Below, in pieces: positions 18,974-31,180 of a stretch of 64,000 nt of DNA. Position 1 is the stretch's first letter, and every line of letters starts with the position of its first letter. The stretch is from Comamonadaceae bacterium OS-1 (lineage in GTDB: Bacteria > Pseudomonadota > Gammaproteobacteria > Burkholderiales > Burkholderiaceae_C): the NCBI GenBank assembly GCA_027923965.1, contig AP026969.1:3968001-4032000 (forward strand), given 5' to 3'. The notes beneath the pieces are model-generated. The model did not search any database. It was not told the origin of the DNA and saw only the letters and a list, made by a program, of their open reading frames with translations. The position numbers and the translations under genes are program-made.

Positions 18974-20568
18974 GCGGGCAAGGTCAGATACAGTTGCGCC
19001 AAAGCAAGGAATTCATCGGTTTGAGGATCAACACCGTTTTCTTCCCGCAGGATGTCACCCACCGCGGGGGCCAACGTGGCGGCCAGGCCTGCGTCCAGGA
19101 ATAGCAAGCGGCTGCGGCGAGCCAACACATCTTCCACGGTGCGCGCGTACTCAAATCGTGCCGCAAACCGCACCATGCCCTCGGTGACCCCGCCACCCAG
19201 CCAACGGTCTCCACCGGGCAAGGCTTGCACCGCAGGCCGCTCGGTGCCATACGCATGCAATCCGGGCGCATCGCTGATCTTGGGACGCTGTGCATCCACA
19301 GCCGTACCGGCCCCTATCAGACGCAAGGTGGAAGTCGTACCGGGCTTGCGGGGCTGCAGCAAATGCGCCACAAAACATTTGTCCAGCACGTCCTCAGCCA
19401 TGGCGCGGTAGGTGGTCCACTTGCCGCCGGTCACGGTGACCAAGCCACTTTTGCTGACAAGCACCGTATGTTCGCGGCTGATGCCCTTGGTGTTGCCACC
19501 GTCCTCGTCCTGCGGCTTGACCAGCGGGCGCAGACCTACCCAGACGCTTTTCACATCGGCACGCGTAGGGGCGCGGCTGAGGTAGCGGGCGGACTCACTC
19601 AGGATGAACTCCACCTCTTCCTTGAAGGGCCGCGGCTCGCGGGCCAGGTCGTCGCGCGGGGTGTCGGTGGTGCCCAGAATGACCTTGCCCAGCCAGGGCA
19701 CGGCAAACAACACACGGCCATCGGCGGTTTTGGGCACCAGCATGGCGTGGTCGCCGGGCAAAAATTCGCGGTCCACCACGATGTGCACACCCTGGCTGGG
19801 GGCCACCATGGGTTTGGCCACCCGGCCCGTGGCTTCGCCGTCCTGCTGGCGGAAGGCATCGACCCAGACACCGGTAGCGTTCACCACGCAACCTGCGCGC
19901 AAGGTGATCTTGGCACCGGTTTCGCGGTCTTCGCCGTGCACACCGGCGACCTTGCCGTCTTCGTGCAACAGGCCGGTGGCGGCGCAGTAGTTGACCACCA
20001 CCGCACCATGGGCGGCGGCGGTACGGGCCAGCACCAGGGCCAGCCGCGCATCGTCAAACTGGCCATCCCAGTATTTCACCCCGCCCTTGAGGCCCTGGGC
20101 CTGGACGGTGGGCAGGTACTGCAGGGTTTTATTGCGGCCTAAAAATTCTGTGGGGCCCAGGCCCGCCTTGCCCGCCAGCGCGTCGTACATCTTCAGGCCA
20201 ATGCCGTAGAACGGCGTATCCAGCAGCTTGTACGAGGGCATCACAAAGGCCAGCGGCTGGGCCAGGTGCGGCGCGTTGTTGAGTAGCGTGGTGCGCTCGT
20301 GCAAGGCCTCGCGCACCAGGGCGATGTTGCCCTGCGCCAGGTAACGCACGCCGCCGTGCACCAGTTTGGTAGCGCGCGACGAGGTGCCCTTGGCAAAGTC
20401 GTGCGATTCAACCAGGGCCACGCTGAAGCCCCGCGTGGCGGCATCCAGTGCCACGCCCAGGCCGGTGGCCCCACCACCGATCACCACGACATCGAAGCGG
20501 GCGGGGGCGGTCAATTGCGCCATCAACGCAGAACGCAGGGTAGCCAGGGGTGGGGATGCGAGTGTCAT
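18970..20568 (-). CDS. glpD: Aerobic glycerol-3-phosphate dehydrogenase
   Basis: A 532-residue FAD enzyme that oxidises glycerol 3-phosphate to dihydroxyacetone phosphate and passes electrons to the quinone pool at the inner membrane. The FAD motif VVIGGGATGLGVALDAATRG lies at residues 28-47 and is followed by GTSSRATKLVHGGVRYL. A SREHTVLVSKSGLVTVTGGKWTTYR block marks the C-terminal part. The gene stands just behind the terminator of the glycerol ABC operon and shares the regulon with glpK. Its own promoter should lie in 20569-20620. Confidence 0.95.
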   Translation of the reverse strand: MTLASPPLATLRSALMAQLTAPARFDVVVIGGGATGLGVALDAATRGFSVALVESHDFAKGTSSRATKLVHGGVRYLAQGNIALVREALHERTTLLNNAPHLAQPLAFVMPSYKLLDTPFYGIGLKMYDALAGKAGLGPTEFLGRNKTLQYLPTVQAQGLKGGVKYWDGQFDDARLALVLARTAAAHGAVVVNYCAATGLLHEDGKVAGVHGEDRETGAKITLRAGCVVNATGVWVDAFRQQDGEATGRVAKPMVAPSQGVHIVVDREFLPGDHAMLVPKTADGRVLFAVPWLGKVILGTTDTPRDDLAREPRPFKEEVEFILSESARYLSRAPTRADVKSVWVGLRPLVKPQDEDGGNTKGISREHTVLVSKSGLVTVTGGKWTTYRAMAEDVLDKCFVAHLLQPRKPGTTSTLRLIGAGTAVDAQRPKISDAPGLHAYGTERPAVQALPGGDRWLGGGVTEGMVRFAARFEYARTVEDVLARRSRLLFLDAGLAATLAPAVGDILREENGVDPQTDEFLALAQLYLTLPA

Positions 20569-20623
20569 AGCCTAAATTTCACCAATCAAACAAGCCCACC
20601 AAGCGCGAAGCATGCCGGGCCTC

Positions 20624-20658
20624 AAAAAAAAAGCCGCGTGCACCCATGTCCACGCGGC
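20624..20658 (-). terminator. Terminator of the glycerol ABC transporter operon
   Basis: On the minus strand GCCGCGTG/CACGCGGC form a stem with a ten-base loop, followed by nine T. It lies 42 bases after the stop of the substrate-binding protein gene and separates it from glpD. Confidence 0.85.
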
Positions 20659-20700
20659 GAGACGCATCAAGCTGATGGCATCTGTGTCAACGCAACCACG

Positions 20701-22431
20701 TTAACGGACCTTGCCATTCTTCCATGCGTTCAACAGCGTTTCGTAGGCGATGGTTTCACCCTTGGGCTTCTCATTGGCCAGCTTCTTCCACGGTGCACCC
20801 TTGTCGCTCAGGTACTTGTTGGGGTCACCCTTGGGATTGAGCTTGGGTGCGCAATGCGCCATGCCTGCACGCTCCAGCCGGGACATCACCTGGTCCATCT
20901 CTTCGGCCAGGTTGTCCATCGCGCCTTGCGGGGTCTTTTCACCCGTCACGGCCTGGGCCACGTTCTTCCACCACAGCTGGGCCAGCTTGGGGTAGTCGGG
21001 CACGTTGGTGCCGGTGGGGGTCCAGGCGACACGGGCGGGGCTGCGGTAGAACTCGATCAGGCCGCCGTACTTATTGGCGTTTTGCGTGAAGTAGTCGGCA
21101 CGGATATCGCTGTCTCGCACAAAGGTCAGTCCGGTAATCGACTTCTTCAGCGACACCGTCTTGCTGGTCACAAACTGGGCATACAGCCAGGCGGCGGCCA
21201 CTTTATCGGCATCGTGGTCCTTGAAGAAGGTCCACGAGCCTACGTCCTGGTAGCCGTTTTGCATGCCTTGCTTCCAGTACGGGCCGTTCGGGCCGGGGGC
21301 CATGCGCCACTTGGGGGTGCCATCGGCGTTCACCACGGGCAGGCCGGGCTTGACCATGTCGGCCGTGAAAGCGGTGTACCAGAAGATCTGCTGGGCAATC
21401 TGGCCCTGCGCAGGCACGGGACCCGACTCACCAAAGGTCATGCCCATGGCTTCCTTGGGTGCGTACTTCTTCATCCAGTCGATGTACTTGGTCAGGGCGT
21501 ACACGGCGGGAGGAGAGTTGGTGGCACCGCCGCGCGAGACCGATGCACCGACTGGTGTGCACTTGTCGGCACCTACACGGATACCCCACTCGTCCACCGG
21601 CATGCCGTTGGGAATACCCACATCCGCCGTACCGGCCATGGACAACCAGGCATCGGTAAAGCGCCAGCCCAGCGACGGGTCTTTTTTGCCGTAATCCATG
21701 TGGCCGTAGATCTGCTTGCCGTCGATCGTCTTCACGTCGTTGGTAAAGAACTCGGCGATGTCCTCATAGGCCGACCAGTTCTGCGGTACACCCAGGTCAT
21801 AGCCGTACTTGGCCTTGAACTTGTCTTTCAGGTCCTGGCGGGCAAACAGGTCGGCGCGGAACCAGTACAGATTGGCAAACTGCTGGTCGGGCAGTTGGTA
21901 CATCTTCTTGTCGGGTGCAGTGGTGAAGCTGGTGCCGATGAAGTCTTTCAGATCCAGATCAGGATTGGTGTAGTCCTTGCCCGCGCCCGCCATGTAGTCG
22001 GTCAGCGACAGAATTTTGCCGTAGCGGTAGTGCGTGCCAATCAGGTCCGAGTCCGACACCCAGCCGTCGTAAATCGACTTGCCCGACTGCATCGAGGTCT
22101 GCAGCTTCTCGACCACATCGCCCTCCTGGATCACGTCGTGCTTGACCTTGATGCCGGTGATTTCTTCAAACGCCTTGGCCAGGGTTTTCGACTCGTATTC
22201 GTGCGTGGTCAAGGTCTCGGACACCACAGAGATTTCCTTCACCCCCTTGGCCTGCAGCTTCTTGGCAGCATCCATGAACCACTTCATTTCAGCCGCTTGC
22301 TTGTCTTTGCTCAAGGTCGAAGGCTGGAACTCGCTGTCGATCCACTTCTTGGCAGCCGCCTCGTCGGCGAAAGCGTGGCCGGTCAGCGCGCAAGCCGCTG
22401 CAATGGCCAGTATGGAATAACGCATCTTCAT
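20701..22431 (-). CDS. glpV: Glycerol ABC transporter substrate-binding protein
   Basis: A 576-residue periplasmic protein. The start at 22431 gives a Sec signal peptide (MKMRYSILAIAAACALTGHAFA, cleavage before DEAAAKKW); an ATG two codons later is also possible. It is unusually long for a sugar-type receptor, as in the GlpV proteins of the glycerol transporter described in Rhizobium. It lies at the end of the glpSTPQUV order. In this family GlpV delivers glycerol to the GlpP-GlpQ channel. Confidence 0.85.
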   Translation of the reverse strand: MKMRYSILAIAAACALTGHAFADEAAAKKWIDSEFQPSTLSKDKQAAEMKWFMDAAKKLQAKGVKEISVVSETLTTHEYESKTLAKAFEEITGIKVKHDVIQEGDVVEKLQTSMQSGKSIYDGWVSDSDLIGTHYRYGKILSLTDYMAGAGKDYTNPDLDLKDFIGTSFTTAPDKKMYQLPDQQFANLYWFRADLFARQDLKDKFKAKYGYDLGVPQNWSAYEDIAEFFTNDVKTIDGKQIYGHMDYGKKDPSLGWRFTDAWLSMAGTADVGIPNGMPVDEWGIRVGADKCTPVGASVSRGGATNSPPAVYALTKYIDWMKKYAPKEAMGMTFGESGPVPAQGQIAQQIFWYTAFTADMVKPGLPVVNADGTPKWRMAPGPNGPYWKQGMQNGYQDVGSWTFFKDHDADKVAAAWLYAQFVTSKTVSLKKSITGLTFVRDSDIRADYFTQNANKYGGLIEFYRSPARVAWTPTGTNVPDYPKLAQLWWKNVAQAVTGEKTPQGAMDNLAEEMDQVMSRLERAGMAHCAPKLNPKGDPNKYLSDKGAPWKKLANEKPKGETIAYETLLNAWKNGKVR

Positions 22432-22520
22432 GTCTCGTCTCCTGATTGGTATGCACCCCCATGGAACACAAAGGCTTGCTCGGCTCTGGGGGAGAGTAAA
22501 GCCGAATCCTTGAACACCGA

Positions 22521-22829
22521 TCAACCCTTACGCATGATGACGGCCAGCAGCACCATGGACAGCACAAAGCTGATCCAGATCGACGGGTCACCATCCAGGC
22601 CGAACCACTCGGCAAACTTGCCGCTCAAGCCCACAAAAATCAGGTTCACGTAGGCCGCACTCAGCAGGCCCATGAACAGACGGTCACCCCGGGTGGTTTC
22701 CATCGGCAAAAAACCACGCCGCAAGGTGGTGGGCGACTTGATCTCCCACACCGTCATACCCGCCAACATCAGCGCGATGCAAATAAAGAAAACTGCGACC
22801 GGCAAGGTCCACGCCATCCACTCAAACAT
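22521..22829 (-). CDS. glpU: DUF2160 small membrane protein of the glycerol transporter
   Basis: A 102-residue protein with three hydrophobic segments (residues about 5-27, 52-70 and 83-98). It belongs to the DUF2160 family, found almost only inside glycerol ABC operons between glpQ and glpV. The exact role is not established; it may be an accessory subunit of the permease. Confidence 0.82.
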   Translation of the reverse strand: MFEWMAWTLPVAVFFICIALMLAGMTVWEIKSPTTLRRGFLPMETTRGDRLFMGLLSAAYVNLIFVGLSGKFAEWFGLDGDPSIWISFVLSMVLLAVIMRKG

Positions 22830-22855
22830 AGCAACTCCTTCGGTTCAACTTCGCT

Positions 22856-23660
22856 TCAAACTCGGCCCATCGCAAAACCTTTTGCGATGTAGTTGCGCAC
22901 AAACCAGATCACGATGGCACCTGGAACAATGGTCAGCACACCGGCCGCCGCCAGCGTGGCCCAGTCCATGCCAGAGGCCGACACCGTACGCGTCATGGTG
23001 GCAACGATGGGCTTGGCATTCACACTGGTCAAGGTGCGGGCCAGCAGCAGCTCGACCCAGCTGAACATGAAACAGAAGAACGCCGCCACGCCCACACCGG
23101 CCTTGATCAGCGGCAGGAAAATCGTGAGGAAAAAGCGCGGAAAGGTATAGCCGTCAATGTAGGCCGTCTCGTCGATCTCCCGCGGGATGCCGCTCATGAA
23201 ACCTTCCAGAATCCACACCGCCAGCGGCACACTGAACAGCAAGTGCGCCAATGCCACGGCCAAGTGTGTGTCCATCAGACCCACGGTGGTGTAGAGCTGA
23301 AAGAACGGCAGCAAGAACACTGCGGGCGGGGTCATGCGGTTGGTCAACAACCAGAAGAACACATGCTTGTCGCCCAGGAAGCTGTAGCGCGAGAACGCAT
23401 ACGCCGCAGGCAGCGAGACGGTGAGGGTGATCACCATGTTGATGCTGACGTAGATCAGGCTGTTGATATAGCCCGAGTACCACGACGGATCGGTCAGGAT
23501 GGTGTGGTAGTTGTCCCAGGTGAAGTGCTGGGGAAACAGCGAAAAGCTGGCCACGATTTCCTGGTTGGTCTTGAACGACATATTGACCATCCAGTAGATG
23601 GGCACCAGCGCAAAGACGATGTAGGCGAACAAAAAGATCGTCCGCTTTTGAAATTTGGGC

Positions 23661-23668
<8 letters not shown>
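22856..23668 (-). CDS. glpQ: Glycerol ABC transporter permease GlpQ
   Basis: A 270-residue inner-membrane permease of the MalG type. The start at 23668 overlaps the stop of glpP by eight bases. The EAA loop that contacts the ATPase is seen as REIDETAYIDGYTFPRFFLTI near residues 175-195. About six helices are predicted. The symbol follows the Rhizobium glycerol transporter and is not the E. coli phosphodiesterase. Confidence 0.87.
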
Positions 23669-25620
<1,952 letters not shown>

Positions 25621-25621
<1 letters not shown>

Positions 25622-26697
25622 TAGATAGTCCCCTTGCGTGCCGGGGCCAACAGCAAGGCTCCCTGGGCATCAAACACATAGGCCTGGGTGGCGTGGAAGT
25701 ACAGGTTCAAGGCCGTGCCCAGTTCAAAGTAATGCACCCCGGTGAGCTGGGCCACCAGCTCGCCGATGGGCGTGGAGACGTGGACAAAGGTGTCAGATCC
25801 CGAAATTTCGGCCAGCTCGACATGCCCAGCCAAGGCCACGTCGCCGGGGCGTTGCTGCACCCGCAGTGCACTGGCGCGCAGGCCTACCGTCAAGCCACCC
25901 GCCACGGTGGGTGGCAAGTCCAACGCCAGCAACGGCCCGGCCTGCAGCTGCACGCCACCCGATGCCGTGTGGCCCGCCGCCAGGTTCATCGGCGGGTCGC
26001 TGAAGGCCCGCGCCACGCGCAGCGATTGGGGCTGGTGGAACACCTCGGCCGTCGGGCCGTACTGCAGCAACTCACCGCCATCCATCACCGCGGTGTAGCC
26101 ACCCAGCAGCAAGGCCTCGCCCGGCTCCGTGGTGGCATAGACCACGGTGGATTCCCCGGCGGCAAACAGCGAGCTCAGCTCGTCGCGCAGCTCTTCACGC
26201 AGCTTGTAATCCAGGTTGACCAGCGGCTCGTCCAGCAGCATCAGCGGCGCGGCCTTGGCCAGGGCGCGGGCCAGGGCCACGCGCTGCTGTTGGCCGCCCG
26301 ACAGCTCGGACGGATAGCGGTCCAGGAACATCTCGATGTGCAGCTTCTCGGCCAGTGCACTGACCTTCTGGTCCATGTTCTTTTCGCCACGCAGCTTGAG
26401 CGGCGAAGCGATGTTGTCACGCACCTTGAGCGACGGGTAGTTGATGAACTGCTGGTAGACCATGGCTACATTGCGCTCGCGCACTGGCTGGCCGGTCACG
26501 TCCACACCGTCCACCTTGACCCGGCCATGGGTGGGCACATCCAGACCCGCCATGATGCGCATCAGGCTGGTCTTGCCCGCCTGGGTGGCCCCCAGCAGCA
26601 CGGTGACTGCGCCAGGCTGTGGGTCAATACCCATCGCGTACAGCCACGTCTGCGCACCCACCTTTTTGCTGATGCCTTCTAAGCTCAACTGCATCAT
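25621..26697 (-). CDS. glpS: Glycerol ABC transporter ATPase GlpS
   Basis: A 358-residue MalK-type ATPase and the first gene of the operon. Walker A is the variant GATQAGKTS, the signature is canonical ([16 protein letters not shown]) and Walker B ends in LLDEPL. The switch-loop His is missing: YATTEPGEA stands where YVTHDQ is expected. With GlpT this gives one canonical and one degenerate ATP site. The upstream region holds direct repeats and TTCG sites that probably bind the DeoR-type repressor. Confidence 0.88.
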
Positions 26698-26713
26698 GTT
26701 CCTTCACTGAAAT

Positions 26714-26836
26714 TTACATAAATCTTCGAATTTGATAATTATTGTTCGTTTGCGTTTCTTTTTTCTCAGTAACAACCCTTGGTATGTTCTTTGTCTTTCG
26801 TTTTAAAGTCGCCGTCACGACATTTACATAAACGAA
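26714..26836. promoter_or_regulatory. Control region between glpS and the glp repressor gene
   Basis: An AT-rich divergent region. ATTTACATAAA occurs twice in the same orientation (26714-26724 and 26822-26832). TTCG-type half sites lie at 26727-26732 (TTCGAA), 26747, 26797 and, as CGAA, at 26833. DeoR-family glycerol repressors bind sites rich in TTCG/CGAA, so this fits an operator cluster that controls both directions. No experiment supports it here. Confidence 0.5.
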
Positions 26837-26841
26837 ACTTT

Positions 26842-27609
26842 GTGAACCCTAACCCCCGACAACTGCTGCTGCTGCAGGCCGTGCAAGCCCAGGGCTCGCT
26901 CACCGTGGACCAACTGGCGGACAAACTGGGTGTGACCCTGCAGACCGTGCGCCGCGACGTGCAGCGCATGGCCGACGACGGCCTGCTCACCCGCTTCCAT
27001 GGCGGCGTGCGCGTGCCCAGCTCCACCATCGAGAACATCGCCCATCCGCAGCGGGAAAACCTGCACGCCGAGGGCAAGGCCCGCATCGCCCGCGCGGTGG
27101 CCGCCGAGGTGCCCAACGACTGCTCGCTGATCCTCAACATCGGCACCACCACCGAGGCCATCGCCAAGGCCCTGATGCAGCACAAGGGCCTGCGCGTCAT
27201 CACCAACAACCTGAACGTGGCCACCATCCTCAGCGCCAACCCGCAGTGCGAAGTCATCATCGTGGGCGGCGTAGTGCGCGGGCGCGACCGCGGCGTAGTG
27301 GGCGAGGCTGCTATCGATTTCATACGCCAGTTCAAGGTGGACATTGCGCTGATCGGCATTTCGGCCATAGAAATGGACGGCACGCTGCGCGACTTCGACT
27401 ACCGCGAAGTCAAGGTCTCGCAAGCCATCATCGGCCACGCCCGCGAGGTCTGGCTGGCGGCCGACAGCAGCAAGTTCAACCGCCCCGCCATGGTCGAAGT
27501 GGCCCGCCTGTCGCAGATCGACCGCCTGTTCACCGACGGCCCGGTGCCCGACCCCTTCACCGCCCTGCTGCGCGATGCCCAGGTGCGTAACCACATTGCC
27601 CTTGACTAG
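26842..27609 (+). CDS. glpR: DeoR-family repressor of glycerol genes
   Basis: A 255-residue regulator. I chose the GTG at 26842, which gives the standard N-terminus MNPNPRQLLLLQ; an ATG at 26779 would add 21 residues not seen in the family and would cover the control region. The DeoR helix-turn-helix (GSLTVDQLADKLGVTLQTVRRD) lies at residues 17-38, and a sugar-phosphate-binding domain follows with LNIGTTTEAIA and the GGVVRGRDRGVVGEAA segment. The likely effector is glycerol 3-phosphate. It is followed by glpK, 15 bases after its stop. Confidence 0.85.
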   Translation: MNPNPRQLLLLQAVQAQGSLTVDQLADKLGVTLQTVRRDVQRMADDGLLTRFHGGVRVPSSTIENIAHPQRENLHAEGKARIARAVAAEVPNDCSLILNIGTTTEAIAKALMQHKGLRVITNNLNVATILSANPQCEVIIVGGVVRGRDRGVVGEAAIDFIRQFKVDIALIGISAIEMDGTLRDFDYREVKVSQAIIGHAREVWLAADSSKFNRPAMVEVARLSQIDRLFTDGPVPDPFTALLRDAQVRNHIALD

Positions 27610-27624
27610 ACCCCCAGCCCCACC

Positions 27625-29118
<1,494 letters not shown>

Positions 29119-29149
29119 CCCCTTAGTTCTGAAGGGCAAAAGGCGCTAG

Positions 29150-29190
29150 AGGGTTAACCCTAGGACAAAGCATAGGGTTAACCCTATAAT
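29150..29190 (+). promoter_or_regulatory. Tandem palindrome promoter in front of a small gene
   Basis: The 12-base perfect palindrome AGGGTTAACCCT occurs at 29150-29161 and 29174-29185, with centres 24 bases apart. The second copy runs straight into TATAAT (29185-29190). AGGACA at 29162-29167 lies 17 bases upstream as a weak -35 box. The two operators therefore bracket the -35 box on one face of the helix, a classic repressor layout. The binding protein is unknown. Confidence 0.7.
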
Positions 29191-29228
29191 TCACTCCAAC
29201 GTCAACCCGATGTCTAGGAGTAAACACC

Positions 29229-29492
29229 ATGTCCACCAATACCCTGCAACTGACCCGCGCCAACCATGCCCCCGTCAGTTCTGCCCTGCAAGAATTCTCC
29301 GCCGCCGCTGGCAACCTGTTCGCCGCCCTGTCGGCCACGCTGTTCAAGACCGCCGAGCCCCGCGCCCTGACGGTGTTTGAAGAAGCCGAACAAGTCCGCA
29401 AGATGGCCGAAGCCTACGCCGACAGCGACCGTGGTTTTGCCGCCGACCTGTTCGCCGCCGCCGACCGCCACGAGATGGCCAACCGCAAGTAA
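29229..29492 (+). CDS. Small protein of unknown function
   Basis: An 87-residue protein that begins MSTNTLQLTRANHAPV and ends AADRHEMANRK, with a helical, Ala/Glu-rich centre and no signal peptide. It has a good ribosome site (TAGGAG) eight bases before the ATG. The C-terminal MAEAYADSDRGFAADLFAAA segment looks like a conserved helix. I do not recognise a named family. The promoter with two palindromes and the dedicated terminator show that it is a separately regulated unit. Confidence 0.75.
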   Translation: MSTNTLQLTRANHAPVSSALQEFSAAAGNLFAALSATLFKTAEPRALTVFEEAEQVRKMAEAYADSDRGFAADLFAAADRHEMANRK

Positions 29493-29506
29493 GGGGTTCA
29501 ACCCAC

Positions 29507-29532
29507 AAAAAAGGAGGCAATCCTCCTTTTTT
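29507..29532 (+). terminator. Terminator of the small gene (bidirectional)
   Basis: AAAAAAGGAGG/CCTCCTTTTTT with a four-base loop, 15 bases after the stop codon of the small gene. Confidence 0.88.
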
Positions 29533-29537
29533 GTTGT

Positions 29538-29600
29538 GCTATTTTTTCAATAGCTTGTCACGCTTACTGAATAAGCGCTAGAGACACTTTTTCCATAAAT
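29538..29600. repeat. AT-rich intergenic repeat, copy 4
   Basis: A well preserved copy: GCTATTTTTTCAATAGC dyad, CTTGTCACGCTTACTGAATAAGCG, then CTAGAGACACTTTTT. It lies just after a terminator and before the end of the convergent exporter gene. Confidence 0.85.
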
Positions 29601-29618
29601 TCACTACAGCACGCACAC

Positions 29619-30668
29619 TTAGTGCTTGTGGCGGTGGTGGATGTCCGGGAAATGCGCGTGGCTGTGCTGTAGCGCTGCATGCGGGTGCGGATGGCTATGC
29701 GGCTCCACGCCGTCCCATGCAAAGTCGTGGTCGTGCTGGTGGTGCACGTCGTGCCGGTGCCGGTGGGCGTGCGAGATAGCCACATGGGTATGCACATGCG
29801 CGTGGTGCTCGGTCAGATGCAACCACACGCCCGCCGCCATAAGGGCTGCAGCCGCCCAAAACGGCCCGGTCGTAGGCTCGCCAAAAACCAGCACCGCAAT
29901 AGCCGCCCCGACAAACGGCGCAACCGAGAAATACGCCCCGGTGCGTGCCGCCCCCAGCCCGCGCAGGGCCAGCACAAACAGCACCAGGCTCAGCCCGTAG
30001 CCGACAAAGCCGATGCCCAGCGCCGAGGCCCAAACCCCGCCGCGGGGCCACGCCGCACCCAGCGCCCAGCCCAGCCCGGTGTTCACCGCGCCGGCCACCA
30101 GCCCCTTGCAGCTGGCCACCCACACCGCGTCCGAAGCGGACACCTTGCGGGTCAGGTTGTTGTCGATGGCCCAGGCCAGGCAGGCACCCAGCAGCGCCAG
30201 TGGCCCCCAGCCCAGCAGCGCGGCGCTGCGGTCCGACCACGCCAGCACCGCCCCGCCCGCCACGATCAGCAGCATGCCCAGCACGATGCGGCGGTCGGCG
30301 TTTTCGCGGAATACCCACCAGGCCAGCACGGCCGTCAGCACCGACTCGAAGTTCAGCAGCAGCGAGGCGCTGGCCGCGGTGGTGTGCGCCAGCCCCCACA
30401 TCAACAGCAGCGGCCCCAGCACACCGCCGAACGCGATGGCACCGGCCATCCACGGCCATTGCGCACGCGGCAGGTTGGCGGGCTGCCAGCCCCGGTCGCG
30501 CAGCAGCCGCAGCACAAGCAAGCCGCCGCCGCTGCCCAGGTACAGCAAACCCGCCAGCACAAAGGGCGACATGCCGCCGCCCACCAACTGCTTGGCCAGC
30601 GGCGTGCTGGCCCCGAACAAAATGGCTGCGCCCAGGGCGGGCAGGGCTGCGCGGTGCAATGGGTTCAT
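29619..30668 (-). CDS. EamA-family (DMT) transporter with a His-rich C-terminal tail
   Basis: A 349-residue inner-membrane protein with about ten helices in two EamA repeats. The last 66 residues hold 25 histidines, many as H-x-H and HH, which suggests zinc, cobalt, nickel or cadmium binding. It starts two bases after the stop of the MerR-type regulator gene and is likely co-transcribed with it, so it is probably a metal-linked exporter. DMT proteins usually move amino acids or other small solutes; the metal role is inference from the tail and the neighbours. Confidence 0.8.
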   Translation of the reverse strand: MNPLHRAALPALGAAILFGASTPLAKQLVGGGMSPFVLAGLLYLGSGGGLLVLRLLRDRGWQPANLPRAQWPWMAGAIAFGGVLGPLLLMWGLAHTTAASASLLLNFESVLTAVLAWWVFRENADRRIVLGMLLIVAGGAVLAWSDRSAALLGWGPLALLGACLAWAIDNNLTRKVSASDAVWVASCKGLVAGAVNTGLGWALGAAWPRGGVWASALGIGFVGYGLSLVLFVLALRGLGAARTGAYFSVAPFVGAAIAVLVFGEPTTGPFWAAAALMAAGVWLHLTEHHAHVHTHVAISHAHRHRHDVHHQHDHDFAWDGVEPHSHPHPHAALQHSHAHFPDIHHRHKH

Positions 30669-30670
30669 AG

Positions 30671-31102
30671 TCAGCCCAAATGGGTGTGGCGTGCGGGCGA
30701 AGCCTCTACCTCCATCGCCGCCAGGCCTTGCAAGATGCCGCAGGCATCCACCGCCTGCTCCGATCCGCAGCGCTCGCGCAGGGCGCTCAACTGCAGCTTC
30801 AACTGCGCCAGTTCGCGGATGCGCTCGTCCACGTGGGCGATGTGCTGGTCAAACACCGCATTGACCGCGCGGCAATCGTCCGCCGGTCCATCGGCCAGCG
30901 CCAGCAGGGAATGGATTTCCGCGTGGCTCATGTCCAGCGCGCGGCAGTTGCGGATCAGGCGCAGCCGCTCCAGGTGCGCCGGGCCGTACACCCGGAAATT
31001 GCCCGTCGTGCGCGCAGGCGCAGGCAGCAGGCCTTCTTTCTCGTAGTAGCGCACCGTCTCCACGGAGCATTGCGCCACCTGCGCCAATTCACCAATCTTC
31101 AT
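30671..31102 (-). CDS. cadR: MerR-family Cd/Pb-responsive regulator (CadR/PbrR type)
   Basis: A 143-residue regulator. I chose the ATG at 31102 (MKIGELAQVAQ), the usual MerR start. The winged helix covers residues 1-70 with TVRYYEKEGLL. The metal-site cysteines Cys77, Cys112 and Cys121 match the CadR/PbrR pattern (C77, C112, C119-122). The His-rich tail seen in many CadR proteins is reduced to RHTHLG. It is divergent from the ATPase gene, and the promoter between them has the long MerR-type spacer. Confidence 0.86.
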   Translation of the reverse strand: MKIGELAQVAQCSVETVRYYEKEGLLPAPARTTGNFRVYGPAHLERLRLIRNCRALDMSHAEIHSLLALADGPADDCRAVNAVFDQHIAHVDERIRELAQLKLQLSALRERCGSEQAVDACGILQGLAAMEVEASPARHTHLG

Positions 31103-31123
31103 GGGGTCTTCCAAACAAAAGGG

Positions 31124-31154
31124 TTGACTCTATAGTAGCTTCAGGTTGCCTAAT
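31124..31154 (+). promoter_or_regulatory. MerR-type promoter/operator of the P1B ATPase gene
   Basis: TTGACT at 31124-31129 and CCTAAT at 31149-31154 are 19 bases apart. The spacer holds an imperfect dyad of the CTATAG-TA-GCTTCAGG type. The over-long spacer with a central dyad is the hallmark of MerR-activated promoters. Confidence 0.75.
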
Positions 31155-31180
31155 GGGCAAAACACCATCCCAAAAGCCCC

